NCBI GenBank assembly: GCA_029931535.1
Contig: JAQPZY010001561.1
Location: 638,501 to 702,500 of the forward strand
Direction of reading: 5' to 3'
Length of the DNA: 64,000 bases
Origin: Margaritifera margaritifera
Lineage: Eukaryota; Mollusca; Bivalvia; Unionida; Margaritiferidae
Below, piece after piece: positions 11,951 to 23,805 of this stretch. The notes beneath the pieces are model-generated. The model was not told where the DNA came from. It made no database searches and saw only the letters and a list, made by a program, of their open reading frames with translations. How positions within the stretch are numbered: position 1 is the first letter of the stretch; each line of letters starts with the position of its first letter. The translations under genes were made by a program, and so were the position numbers.

Positions 11951-14254
11951 AATGACCATGATTCCTTAATATTCTACAATGTATATAATGACCATGATTC
12001 CTAATTATTATACAATGTATATAATGACCATGATTCCTTATTATTCCACAATGTATATAATGACCATAATTCTTTATTATTCCACAATGTATATAATGAC
12101 CATGATTCATTAATATGTTACAATGTATATAATAACCATGATTCCTTATTATTTCACAATGTATATAATGACCATAATTCTTTATTATTCCACAACGTAT
12201 ATAATGACCATGATTCATTAATATTTTACAATGTTTATAATAACCATGATTCCTTATTATTTCACAATGTATGTAATGACCATGATTCCTTATTATTCCA
12301 CAATGTATATAATGACCATGATTCCTTAATATTTTACAATATATATAATGACCATGATTCCTTAATATTTTACAATGTATATAATGACCATGATTCCTAA
12401 TTATTATACAATGTATATAATGACCATGATTCCTTATTATTCTACACTGTATATAATGACCATGATTCCTTAATATTTTACAATGTATATAATGACCATG
12501 ATTCCTTATTATTTTACATTGTATATAATGACCGTGATTCCTTAATATTTTACAATGTATATAATGACCATGATTCCTAATTATTATACAATGTATATAA
12601 TGACCATGATTCCTTATTATTCTACATTGGATATAATGCCCATGATTCCTTAATATTTTACAATGTATATAATGACCATGATTCCTAATTATTATACAAT
12701 GTATATAATGACAATGATTCCTTATTATTCTACATTGTATATAATGACCATGATTCCTTATTATTCTACATTATATATATAATGACCATGATTCCTTATT
12801 ATTCTACATTGTATATAATGACCATGATTCCTTAATATTCTACATTGTATATAATGACCATGATTCCTTATTATTCCACAATGTATATAATGACCATGAT
12901 TCCTTAATATTTTACAATGTATATAATGACCATGATTCCTTAATATTTTACAATATATATAATGACCATGATTCCTAATTATTATACAATGTATATAATG
13001 ACCATGATTCCTACTTATTATACAATGTATATAATGACCATGATTCCTAATTATTATACAATGTATATAATGACCATGATTCCTAATTATTATACAATGT
13101 ATATAATGACCATGATTCCTTAATATTCTACATTGTATATAATGACCATGATTCCTTATTATTCCACAATGTATATAATGACCATGATTTCTTAATATTT
13201 TACAATGTATATAATGACCATGATTCCTTATTATTCTACATTGTATATAATGACCATGATTCCTTATTATTCCACACTGTATATAATGACCATGATTCCT
13301 TAATATTTTACAATGTATATAATGACCATGATTCCTTAATATTTTACAATGTATATAATGACCATGATTCCTAATTATTATACATTGTATATAATGACGT
13401 TGATTCCTACTTATTATACAATGTATATAATGACCATGATTCCTTAATATTTTACAATGTATATAATGATCATGATTCCTAATTATTATACAATGTATAT
13501 AATGACCATGATTCCTAATTATTATACAATGTATATAATGACCATGATTCCTTAATATTCTACATTGTATATAATGACCATGATTCCTTATTATTCCACA
13601 ATGTATATAATGACCATGATTCCTTAATATTTTACAATGTATATAATGACCATGATTCCTTAATATTTTACAATATATATAATGACCATGATTCCTAATT
13701 ATTATACAATGTATATAATGACCATGATTCCTACTTATTATACAATGTATATAATGACCATGATTCCTAATTATTATACAATGTATATAATGACCATGAT
13801 TCCTAATTATTATACAATGTATATAATGACCATGATTCCTAATTATTATACAATGTATATAATGACCATGATTCCTTAATATTCTACATTGTATATAATG
13901 ACCATGATTCCTTATTATTCCACAATGTATATAATGACCATGATTCCTTAATATTTTACAATGTATATAATGACCATGATTCCTTAATATTTTACAATAT
14001 ATATAATGACCATGATTCCTAATTATTATACAATGTATATAATGACCATGATTCCTACTTATTATACAATGTATATAATGACCATGATTCCTAATTATTA
14101 TACAATGTATATAATGACCATGATTCCTAATTATTATACAATGTATATAATGACCATGATTCCTAATTATTATACAATGTATATAATGACCATGATTCCT
14201 TGTTATTCTACATTGTATATAATGACCATGATTTCTTGTTAATCCACAATGTAT
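11951..14254 (-). repeat. 36-bp satellite-like array, about 64 copies, with higher-order structure
   Basis: The plus-strand unit is GACCATGATTCCTTATTATT followed by CCACAATGTATATAAT. Because 36 is twelve codons, the minus strand stays open for 507 codons (12761-14284) with a repeating RNHGHYIHC-type dodecapeptide; part of the plus strand is open too. Diagnostic CAATATATAT variants at 12951, 13671 and 13995 are spaced 720 and 324 bp apart, exactly 20 and 9 units, so blocks of about nine units were duplicated as a whole. One unit near 12772 carries a small TA insertion. No start context, splice sites or flanking exons support translation. Confidence 0.93.
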
Positions 14255-14414
14255 TTTGGTTTCAATAAGATGGCATCTGAACATTTTCTCCTGATTTCGG
14301 AACCTTCAATCTTAAAGCTGTAACACGATAGATAAATATGCCAGTATTCTATTAAAGAATCAGATTTCTGTCCTCTCACAGTCAGCTGAGATATTTATCC
14401 GCACACTTTTGCTT

Positions 14415-14555
14415 CACATTCCGTCCGTCCGTCTGCTTGTTCGTCTGTTCGTAACTCCATGTTGCTCCTCTGAAATCGCAAGACTAAAATTCAACAAACT
14501 TGGTACAGAGATTGTCCATGTAATACTCTTCTGCGAGAGGGGTATATTTATGAAG
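14415..14555 (+). repeat. Dispersed-repeat-like leader of the 53-bp array
   Basis: The stretch CCGTCCGTCCGTCTGCTTGT followed by TTGGTACAGAG and TGCGAGAGGGGTATATTTAT looks like the start of a dispersed repeat of a kind common in mollusc genomes (recollection, not checked). It runs without a break into the first unit of the array at 14555, so the array probably expanded from its 3' part. Confidence 0.45.
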
Positions 14556-15826
14556 CCTTTCCCCTGGGGTCAAAGGCAGTAGGTCAAAAGTACGTTATGC
14601 AAAATGTGCCTTTCCCCTGGGGTCAAAGGCAGTAGGTCAATAGTACATTATGCAAAATGTGCCTTTCCCCTGGAGTCAAAGGCAGTAGGTCAAAAGTACA
14701 TTATGCAAAATGTGCCTTTCCCCTGAAGTCAAAGGCAGTAGGTCAAAAGTACATTATGCAAAATGTACCTTTCCCTGGGGTCAAAGGCAGTAGGTCAAAA
14801 GTACATTATGCAAAATGTGCCTTTCCCCTGGAGTCAAAGGCAGTAGGTCAAAAGTACATTATGCAAAATGTGCCTTTCCCCTGGAGTCAAAGACAGTAGG
14901 TCAAAAGTACATTATGCAAAATGTGCCTTTCCCCTGGAGTCAAAGGCAGTAGGTCAAAAGTACATTATGCAAAATGTGCCTTTCCCTGGGATCAAAGGCA
15001 GTAGGTCAAAAGTACATTATGCAAAATGTGCCTTTCCCCTGGAGTCAAAGGCAGTAGGTCAAAAGTACATTATGCAAAATGTGCCTTTCCCCTGAGATCA
15101 AAGGCAGTAGGTCAAAAGTACATTATGCAAAATGTGCCTTTCCCTGGGATCAAAGGCAGTAGGTCAAAAGTACATTATGCAAAATGTGCCTTTCCCCTGG
15201 AGTCAAAGGCAGTAGGTCAAAAGTACATTATGCAAAATGTGCCTTTCCCCTGGGATCAAAGGCAGTAGGTCAAAAGTACATTATTCAAAATGTGCCTTTC
15301 CCTGGGGTCAAAGGCAGTAGGTCAAAAGTACATTATGCAAAATGTGCCTTTCCCCTGGAGTCAAAGGCAGTAGGTCGATAGTACATTATGCAAAATGTGC
15401 CTTTCCCCTGGAGTCAAAGACAGTAGGTCAAAAGTACATTATGAAAAATGTGCCTTTCCCCTGGAGTCAAAGGCAGTAGGTCAAAAGTACATTATGCAAA
15501 ATGTGCCTTTCCCTGGGATCAAAGGCAGTAGGTCAAAAGTACATTATGCAAAATGTGCCTTTCCCCTGGAGTCAAAGGCAGTAGGTCAAAAGTACATTAT
15601 GCAAAATGTGCCTTTCCCCTGGGATCAAAGGCAGTAGGTCAAAAGTACATTATGCAAAATGTGCCTTTCCCTGGGGTCAAAGGCAGTAGGTCAAAAGTAC
15701 ATTATGCAAAATGTGCCTTTCCCCTGGGATCAAAGGCAGTAGGTCAAAAGTACATTATGCAAAATGTGCCTTTCCCCTGGGATCAAAGGCAGTAGGTCAA
15801 AAGTACATTATGCAAAATGTGTCTTT
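14555..15826 (+). repeat. 53-bp tandem repeat, about 24 copies
   Basis: The unit is CCTTTCCCCTGGAGTCAAAG, GCAGTAGGTCAAAAGTACAT, TATGCAAAATGTG. Some units have one C fewer (52 bp). GGAGTC, GGGGTC and GGGATC subtypes alternate in recurring orders, suggesting duplication of two- to four-unit blocks. Short plus-strand frames starting at an internal ATG recur about every 158 or 211 bp and are products of the period. Confidence 0.93.
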
Positions 15827-15950
15827 CAATATACAATGTATAGTGATAAATAAATATATTTATTCATACTTTCAATATACAATGTATAGTCATAAATAAA
15901 TATACAACGTATAGTCATAAATAAATATATTTATTCATACTTTCAACTGC
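15827..15950 (+). repeat. Short duplicated AT-rich block
   Basis: TTTCAATATACAATGTATAG occurs twice, and AGTCATAAATAAATATA-type text recurs three times. It is an imperfect duplication of roughly 45 bp between the 53-bp and 29-bp arrays. Confidence 0.75.
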
Positions 15951-15985
15951 AATTTGCAGACACAACCTCCTGAGTAGAATCGGAT

Positions 15986-16451
15986 GTATATAGGTCGAGC
16001 ATGGATAAATCTATGTATATAGGTCGAGCATGGATAATTCTATGTATATAGGTCGAGCATGGATAAATCTATGTATATAGGTCGAGCATGGATAAATCTA
16101 TGTATATAGGTCGAGCATGGATAAATCTATGTATATAGGTCGAGCATGGATAAATCTATGTATATAGGTCGAGCATGGATAAATCTATGTATATAGGTCG
16201 AGCATGGATAAATCTATGTATATAGGTCGAGCATGGATAAATCTATGTATATAGGTCGAGCATGGATAAATCTATGTATATAGGTCGAGCATGGATAAAT
16301 CTATGTATATAGGTCGAGCATGGATAAATCTATGTATATAGGTCGAGCATGGATAAATCTATGTATATAGGTCGAGCATGGATAAATCTATGTATATAGG
16401 TCGAGCATGGATAAATCTATGTATATAGGTCGAGCATGGATAAATCTATGT
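15986..16451 (+). repeat. 29-bp tandem repeat, 16 nearly identical copies
   Basis: The unit is GTATATAGGTCGAGCATGGA plus TAAATCTAT. Apart from one changed base in an early unit (ATAATTCTAT near 16040), all units read the same. Such identity indicates recent expansion or active homogenisation, so copy number should vary between individuals. Confidence 0.95.
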
Positions 16452-16479
16452 GGTCATAAATACAAATAATTAACCCATG

Positions 16480-18310
16480 ATAGCAAAATGGATAACATTA
16501 GGTAACAGTCATCTTCTTTGATTGAAAGGGTGTAGTAGTTAGAGATGCGTCCAATAACCAACTTTCATGATTGCAACATAAACAGCACCAAATAAATGAA
16601 CTTTTAATAAAAAAAAATGTTTAACAAAGTCACTGAAGCAAATAATATAGATTACATAGACTTCTTTATGCAATAAGGATTCATAACTTACCAAGATGCA
16701 TCCACTCACTAAGTTTCATAATTCTAGGAAGGATAGTATGCATATAACGTACCAAAACGTGTGTGGTCATGAGATAAATGCAAAGGCTTAACAAAAGGCA
16801 GTAAAAGATGAAATATAAATCACAACGAGCTTCTTTTGTTGTAATTTTGTGGTAGTAACAGATATGCATATCATCATTAATTTCACCTTCTAGCATAAAC
16901 AGTACCTGAGAAATGAATAGCAAACACAAATTTTAACCCAAGTCAGTGAAGCGTAAAATATGGTCCATAACGACCTTCTACCGAAACGAGTGTGTAATGC
17001 TCATCAAAATACGTCTCCTCGCCAGCTTTCATGTGTGTAATGCTCATCAAAATACGTCTCCTCGACAGCTTTCATGTGTGTAATGCTCATCAAAATACGT
17101 CTTCTCGCCAGCTTTCATGTGTGTAATGCTCATCAAAATACGTCTCCCCGCCAGTTTTCATGATTCTAGATAGTATATTATGTACATAGCATGCAAAAAA
17201 CCTACGTGATCATGAACTAAATGCAAAAGCTTAACCTTAGTCAGTACGAGTGTGAATTGTTCGTCATTGACCTTTTTGGTATGGGTGCAGAAGGGAGACG
17301 TACAAAGTAATCTAGTTTAAATATTCAAACATGAACAGTAAAACAAATAACATTAAACAAAAGTCAATGAAGTGTGAAATATGGGTCACTGGAACCTACT
17401 TCTAAGATGAGGATGTAGTACTAATCAAGATCCTTCAACTCTCCAAGTTTCATGATTCCAGGTATAACAGTTTTTAAAAAAACAATTTAAAAAAACCCAA
17501 TCACGTCATGAGCTAATCACAAAACTTAAGCAAAGCCAGTTAACGGTGCAATGTAGGTCACAATTAGCTTCTTGTGTTGTATGGGTGTTGTACTAATAGA
17601 GACGAATACAATCATTTAAAAAGTTTGATGATTCTGGTACAACATTCCTGAATTGAACCCAAGTCAGTGACGTGTAAACAATTGGGGTCACAATATCCTA
17701 AGTTTGTAATGAGGATGTAGTAGTACTCACCAAGATGCATCCCCTCACAAACTTCATGAATATTGGTATAACAGTATGGTTATAGGGTGCTGAAAAAACA
17801 AATATTTGTTTATGAGGTAAATGCAAAACCTTAACCTAAACCAGTAAAATGTGAAATGTAGGTCACCATGACCCTATTTTATTGCAAGAGTGTGGTACTA
17901 CTAGAGATGCATGCAATCATCTAGTTTGATGATTTTACTATATACAGAGCTTGAGAAACAAACTTAAAACAACTTAATCAATGTCAGTGAGACGTGAAAT
18001 ATGGATCACAGTGACCTATTTTTGTAATGAGGGTGTACTATTCATCAAGATGCATCATATCACCAAGTTTAATGAATCTAGGTATAACAGTATATATTCA
18101 GGGTGCAAAAAAACAAACAAAAAAAAAACTAACTGGCTAAACGCAAAATCTTAACCTATGCCAGTAAAATGTGAAATGTAGGTCACAATGACTTCTTTTG
18201 TTTTAAGGTGTGGTACTACTAAAGGCACATACAATCGTCTAGTTTGATGACTCTACCATGAACAGAGCTTGAGAAATAAAATTAAAAACCCCGAGATAAA
18301 CTCAAAAACT
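16480..18310 (+). repeat. Degenerate long-period (about 300-330 bp) tandem repeat
   Basis: A core like GTCAGTGA, GTGTGAAATATGGGTCAC and GACCT, followed by GTAATGAGGGTGTACTA, ATCAAGATGCATC and a CACCAAGTTTCATGATTCTA-like part, returns near 16630, 16943, 17364, 17540, 17660, 17841, 17985 and 18160. Alternating spacings of about 120-145 and 175-180 bp imply a dimeric unit of two related halves. Divergence is high, so the array is old. Confidence 0.75.
16990..17162 (+). repeat. 43-bp tandem repeat, 4 copies, nested in the older repeat
   Basis: TGTGTAATGCTCATCAAAAT followed by ACGTCTCCTCGCCAGCTTTC repeats four times with few changes. It lies inside one unit of the degenerate 300-bp repeat, so a young minisatellite arose within an old one. 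Confidence 0.9.
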
Positions 18311-18720
18311 TAACGAAGAATGTACCACTAATATATATGTACATGTATGTACAAAGTTATCCCCATCTGCCCCCTACCCTTGGGGTAGGTACTACGAAAC
18401 CCACTTCAAACTGTTTCCTATGACGCCGGGGGTGGGGGTGGGGTGGGGATTCAGATAGTACAATAGATCTCGTTTTCTTCGTAAAGGTGAGCTAAAAAAA
18501 AGAAAGAGGAGAAGAATAATTCCTTGTTCTCATTTACTCCTTATCTGCCGGTAAAAGAAACTGATGGAATGTTATCTATAGAATTTACGCTTTACAGCGA
18601 ACAATAAACAGCAAAGCGAACGGCCGGCCCACACATAAAAACACGTGCTAGAAGAGGGTTCAATTTGAAGGGTACAATGGTGGAACGGTCCATTTACTGT
18701 TCTCTTCGGTCTCTTTGTGT
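18311..18720. other. Spacer with a G-rich patch
   Basis: A G-rich tract with several G runs at about 18428-18448 (GGGGGTGGGGGTGGGGTGGG) could form a G-quadruplex. The rest is unremarkable. Confidence 0.5.
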
Positions 18721-18721
18721 T

Positions 18722-18925
18722 CTTGATCGCTAAGGCAGCCGTTGTGTCTCAGCTGAGATAGCGTCAAACTCGTAGTGCAAGAGTCGCAGTTTCGATACCC
18801 GCCCAGGCCAGCCCTTGTCGGCTGCCTCAGTTTATCCTTGGGAAATAAACTTAGCTCCCATTTCCTTGGCATGCTACAGCCAAAAATGTCTTAAAAGTAC
18901 CATTAAAACCAACAATCAAATAAGA
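18722..18925 (+). mobile_element. tRNA-derived SINE (plus strand)
   Basis: An A-box-like TGTCTCAGCTGAGATAGCGT and a B-box-like GTTTCGATACCC lie about 35 bp apart, as in a tRNA gene (RNA polymerase III internal promoter). They are followed by a non-tRNA body and a tail reading TTAAAAGTACCATTAAAACC and then AACAATCAAATAA, which resembles the LINE-like tail of other SINEs in this window. The acceptor stem is not intact, so this is not a working tRNA gene. Exact ends and target duplication were not established. Confidence 0.7.
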
Positions 18926-20004
18926 GCTAATGAATTCATTTTAATATGACTATTTTAGCAATTATAAACAGGGTAACTATACCATATTTGTAAAATATAT
19001 GCAAATTTTAATTTTATGGGGAAATAAGTTTTCTATTAGGGCAAGAGACATATTGGGGACTTCACTAGACCAACATTTTGTCATAATGGACTCAGCTAAC
19101 TGGTACTAATTAGATCAATTTTTCTAACGCACAATGGCTTTTTTGTAGTTAAATTATACAGAACCGTTTGAGTTGACAGATAAAAATACGCATGTCGTCA
19201 TCTTTTGCGTCAATTATTCGATATTTTCTGAGTAAACCTTAAAAATGTCATTTGCACTGTCAAATGCAGCCCAACTTCACCTGTTTGCGGAAAAATCCGC
19301 AATTGTTATCAGCCTGATAAAAACAAGAACTAGATTCTCAATCCTGTACTAATACCAACCTGTATTCGAGGCGCTCTATTCTAGTAAGATGAGTGTTATT
19401 TAAAAAGAAGGCCGTCATTACAGAAATAGATTTTATAGTAGTTTAAATGCTAAATCCATAGATGATTACTGCCAATTAATGGTCTGGAACAACCCACTGC
19501 TAGGCTAATACCGTTTCTGTTTCCTTGATATGAGAGACTTTAGTCGAGATTACAGATGATATAATTACAATAATGTTTCACATTAAAGAAACGTCATATT
19601 AACGGCTGAACTAATGAACAGACACTACAATTTCAGACGCCTAACTTACTTGCATAAAATATAATTATTGTGATATGAACAAATGAAGTCAAATAAAAAC
19701 TTAAAACGTCGATTAGATATATAGTAACATATTGTGTGAGCATGCAGAAAGTCCATAATACTCTATGAAATTCAAATATAACGTTGAAAAAGTAGATACA
19801 ATAATCACAAGGGATTCTTAAGTTTGTCATTTTTATTTTACCTTTCTATAATATTTCTTTGCAAAGCCATTATCAAAACTCAATTTATATGTGAAAAACA
19901 AAATAAAAAATTTAAAAAAAGATAGTACATTTACTGCATGACAGTAGACAACTGAAACGTTATCTATAATTGCCCGTATCGCCAGTACAGGGGATTGCAG
20001 CTAT
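18926..20004. other. Anonymous AT-rich spacer
   Basis: No repeat, RNA gene or convincing open frame is seen in this kilobase. Confidence 0.55.
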
Positions 20005-20007
20005 ATT

Positions 20008-20165
20008 GTACCCAGTGGCGTGCTAAGGGTAAATGGCGTCCGGGGCGACGATGATGGCCCAAAGGTCCAGGATACGAGGCCCGAATTTTGATCAGCTGTT
20101 TTGGCGCCCCAAGAACTCTGGTGCCCGGGGCAACCGCCGCGTCCACCCCCTCCCCCGTTAGTACG
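20008..20165 (+). mobile_element. Small MITE-like GC-rich element
   Basis: The block begins CAGTGGCGTGCTAAGGG, is GC-rich against AT-rich surroundings, and ends CCCCCTCCCCCGTTAGTACG. The right end, read on the other strand, resembles the left end (CGTACTAACGGGGG against GCGTGCTAAGGG), giving imperfect terminal inverted repeats. It resembles non-autonomous DNA transposons starting CAGTGGCG that are common in invertebrates, but no family can be named and no target duplication is clear. Confidence 0.45.
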
Positions 20166-20189
20166 AACAGATTGTACAATAGGGTCCTG

Positions 20190-22045
20190 TCAAATGTTTA
20201 CATCAGCCGATGGGTCGACGAACCCAAGGAAACACCCTAGAGGAAACACAAAAGATTTGGACCATCAAGGGATTGCTACCGATTGAAAGTTTTGGAAACT
20301 ACTGCAGAAAATGGCCGTTCCAGTAAGACCAGATATGGTCCGTGTCAGAAAGAGGAATACTGCTCAAACCCAATGAAAGATAACCACACGAAAACCTGTA
20401 TTACTGCTTATTGAATCCAATGCAACCTCTATTAAGCAGCCATTTGTGGGAATAAACAATGTTGGATGGGGATGGTGTCTTTTGTGGGAATGAGCAATCC
20501 TGGATGGAAATAGTGTATGTTGTGAGAATGAACAATGCTGGGTGGGGATGGTGTCTGTTGTGGGAATGAACAGTGCTGGAAATGGTAGGTTGGGAGTCCA
20601 TCATCTGGCTGCATATGATGTTATTGTTTAGATGAGGTGACCGTTATCGGAGGGTAGACTGTATACGATACCCAGCCATTCGCTAAATTTAGACAAATAT
20701 AACTGCACCTTTACGTACACATCACAGAACATATTCGAACAGATGGATAACAACTGTATAGCCCTTGAACGACCAGTTGATAAAAGACGTGGCGTCTTTT
20801 GGAGTTAGCTCTTTATGTAGACCTGATCATCCTCCTTGCCCTTATTTTATCCGTTCTTTATACAAACAATCCAAGAGACGAATAGACACCTTCAAACAAT
20901 TAAAATAGACACAATAGGCGATTTGCCGATCGCAAGAGATACGGTTCATAAACACCTTATCACGTGTTCCACCGCTTTTGGTATCATAGTGTCCCACAAA
21001 ATGGTTGCGTAAGTAGTGGATTTGAGAAATAAAATGAAAAAATCTAAAGGAAATACATAGATTTGGAAGACCAATAATACCAGCAAGAATATGCTACAGT
21101 AGGATAGTAGTCCCTGGCCATTCAGTAATGTAGAAAACTGTTGCTCTACGAACACCAAGTAAGGTCTCGTATCAAAAAGAAAAATATGGCTTACGCGTAA
21201 TGAATGAGACCAACAATAAAAATACAACACTACCTAATAAACACAAGATGCATGACCGATCACAGACGGCAAAACAAGTAATGTTGCGCATTGACGTACA
21301 CATAACTGAAACGCACCCAAAGAGGCGAGGTATATATAAGAGTATCACATTGAAACGGACAAGTTACGATACTCTTCAGGTACAAGTACTCACTTCCACA
21401 CAGTCCTCCAACTTGTCCATAATTGTATCCATTCGTTATGAGAACAACGCAGGAGTTCAATAGAACCCTACTCTTCAAACGATTTAAAGTAGCACAACAG
21501 GTGATTTGCCGATTAGTATAGATACGGTTTTCATGCACATCTTATGACGAGTATTACATTTTGTGGTGTGCAATTGTCATACAAAGTGGTTGCATCAGAA
21601 GTGGGATCGATCAACCCAACGGGAAACATAAATTAAATGAATTACACAAATTACTCCATTGCAGAAAACAGCCATTTCACGAATAACAAGTATGGTCCTA
21701 TATCCTAAAGAAAAAGGTTATCGCAATGAGTAACTATTAGAAACAAATGCACCATTGCAAGTTAAACGTACGACACAGTCACTTACATACGGTCAAAATA
21801 GTTATGTTGCACCTTTACATACATACCAGGGAAACATAAAAAAGGCGATGTACTGATATGAGTACCATATTGGCATAGCTAGTGGACTATATACTACACA
21901 GTGTATTTAACCATTTCTATATATTCTCTTACTTGTCCGTAAAATTACTGGTTTTTATAATGACAACCCAGTAGCTCGATCGGACCAATCCAACTATCCA
22001 AAAGAAACATTATAAGTGATTTGCATATTACAAGAGCTGCGATTA
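20190..22045 (+). repeat. Degenerate tandem repeat of about 520-580 bp, three or more copies
   Basis: Matching landmarks recur in the same order: a GATTTGCCGAT-like site at about 20920, 21501 and 22017, and a TTTACGTACACAT-like site at about 20710, 21290 and 21812. Between them ATGGTCC and GAAAACAGCCATTTCACG/AAAATGGCCGTTCCAG-like segments also recur. Divergence is high. The 35-bp array at 22050 begins inside what would be the next copy. Confidence 0.7.
20445..20583 (+). repeat. Imperfect 38-bp minisatellite, about 4 copies
   Basis: TGTGGGAATGAACAATGCTG followed by GATGGGGATGGTGTC recurs about four times with substitutions. It is nested in the older 550-bp repeat. Short minus-strand frames across it are artefacts. 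Confidence 0.75.
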
Positions 22046-22049
22046 TTAT

Positions 22050-22860
22050 GAACATCCTATCAAGAGTATTTTCCTTGCAGTGGACAACATCCTATCAAGA
22101 ATATTTTCCTTGCAATGGACAACGTCCTATCAAGAGCAGTTTCCTTGCAGTGGACAACATCCTATCAAGAATATTTTCCTTGCCTTGCAATGGACAACAT
22201 CCTATCAAGAATATTTTCCTTGCAATGGACAACATCCTATCAAGAGTATTTTCCTTGCAGTGGACAACATCTTATCAAGAATATTTTCCTTGCAGTGGAC
22301 AACATCCTATCAAGAGTATTTTCCTTGCAATGGACAACATCTTATCAAGAGTATTTTCCTTGCAATGGACAACATCTTATCAAGAGTATTTTCGTTGCAA
22401 TGGACAACATCCTATCAAGAGTATTTTCCTTGCAATAGACAACATCCTATCAAGAATATTTACCTTGCAATGGACAACATCCTATCAAGAGTATTTTCGT
22501 TGCAATGGACAACATCCTATCAAGAGTAGTTTCCTTGCAGTGGAAAAATTCTATCAAGAGTATTTTCCTTGCAGTGGACAAGTTCTACCAAGAGTATTTC
22601 CCTTGCAGTTGACAAATTCTACCAAGAGTATTTCCCTTGCAGTTGACAAATTCTACCAAGAGTATTTCCCTTGCAGTTGACAAATTCTACCAAGAGTATT
22701 TCCCTTGCAGTTGACAAATTCACCAAGAGTATTTCCCTTGCAGTTGACAAATTCTACCAAGAGTATTTCCCTTGCAGTTGACAAATTCACCAAGAGTATT
22801 TCCCTTGCAGCTGACAAATTCTACCAAGAGTATTTCCCTCGCAGTTGACAAATTCTACCA
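22050..22860 (+). repeat. 34/35-bp tandem repeat with two subfamilies, about 23 copies
   Basis: The left part (to about 22540) uses TTGCAATGGACAACATCCTA followed by TCAAGAGTATTTTCC, 35 bp. The right part uses TTGCAGTTGACAAATTCTAC followed by CAAGAGTATTTCCC, 34 bp. The switch happens over two mixed units near 22540-22590. The 219-codon plus-strand frame here is a product of the repeat. Confidence 0.92.
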
Positions 22861-23086
22861 TTTCCTTCTAGGAGTAATAATTGACAATATACATGTAGTT
22901 GCAAGACTTCATTTGACATTTGACATTGGCAAAGTCTTTAGCCATTTTACATATTACCGTCATATACCAGTTAAAACAAAGCTTCTGAAAATGTTAGCAT
23001 CAAATCGGTTTACTCAAAGAGCAAATTTTGTTGTTAGTTGCCTTATCATTGGCAAAATAGATAACTCTTACAAAGAAACAAAATGT

Positions 23087-23805
23087 TCCCAGCTGACAAC
23101 TGTTTTACTGAGTCCATCTATATGTTCCCAGCTATTTGACAACTGTTTTACTGAGTCCATCTATATGTTTCCAGCTATTTGACAACTGTTTTACTGAGTC
23201 CATCTATATGTTCCCAGCTATTTGACAACTGTTTTACTGAGTCCATCTATATGTTCCCAGCTAGTATTTGACAACTGTTTTACTGAGTCCATCTATATGT
23301 TCCCAGCTAGTATTTGACGACTGTTTTACTGAGTCCATCTATATGTTCCCAGCTAGTATTTGACAACTGTTTTACTGAGTCCATCTATATGTTGCCAGCT
23401 AGTATTTGACAACTGTTTTACTGAGTCCATCTAAATGTTCCCAGCTAGTATTTGACGACTGTTTTACTGAGTCCATCTATATGTTGCCAGCTAGTATTTG
23501 ACAACTGTTTTACTGAGTCCATCTAAATGTTGCCAGCTAGTATTTGACAACTGTTTTACTGAGTCCATCTATATGTTCCCAGCTAGTATTTGACAACTGT
23601 TTTACTGAGTCCATCTATATGTTCCCAGCTAGTATTTGACAACTGTTTTACTGAGTCCATCTATATGTTCCCAGCTAGTATTTGACAACTGTTTTACTGA
23701 GTCCATCTAAATGTTGCCAGCTAGTATTTGACAACTGTTTTACTGAGTCCATCTATATGTTCCCAGCTAGTATTTGACAACTGTTTTACTGAGTCCATCT
23801 ACATG
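23087..23805 (+). repeat. 43/46-bp tandem repeat, about 16 copies
   Basis: The unit is GACAACTGTTTTACTGAGTC, CATCTATATGTTCCCAGCTA, GTATTT. The first units lack AGTA after CAGCT (about 43 bp). GTTCCC/GTTGCC and CTATAT/CTAAAT variants alternate without a simple pattern. Confidence 0.92.

Noticed and set aside
12761..14284. A 507-residue His/Cys-rich repeat protein as a real gene
   Set aside because: A 36-bp period keeps frames open automatically, the plus strand is also partly open, and there are no flanking exons or splice sites. Kept only as a finding to test.
15986..16451. Regular short repeats resembling a CRISPR array
   Set aside because: Units follow each other without unique spacers and the DNA is eukaryotic. 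The same holds for the other arrays.
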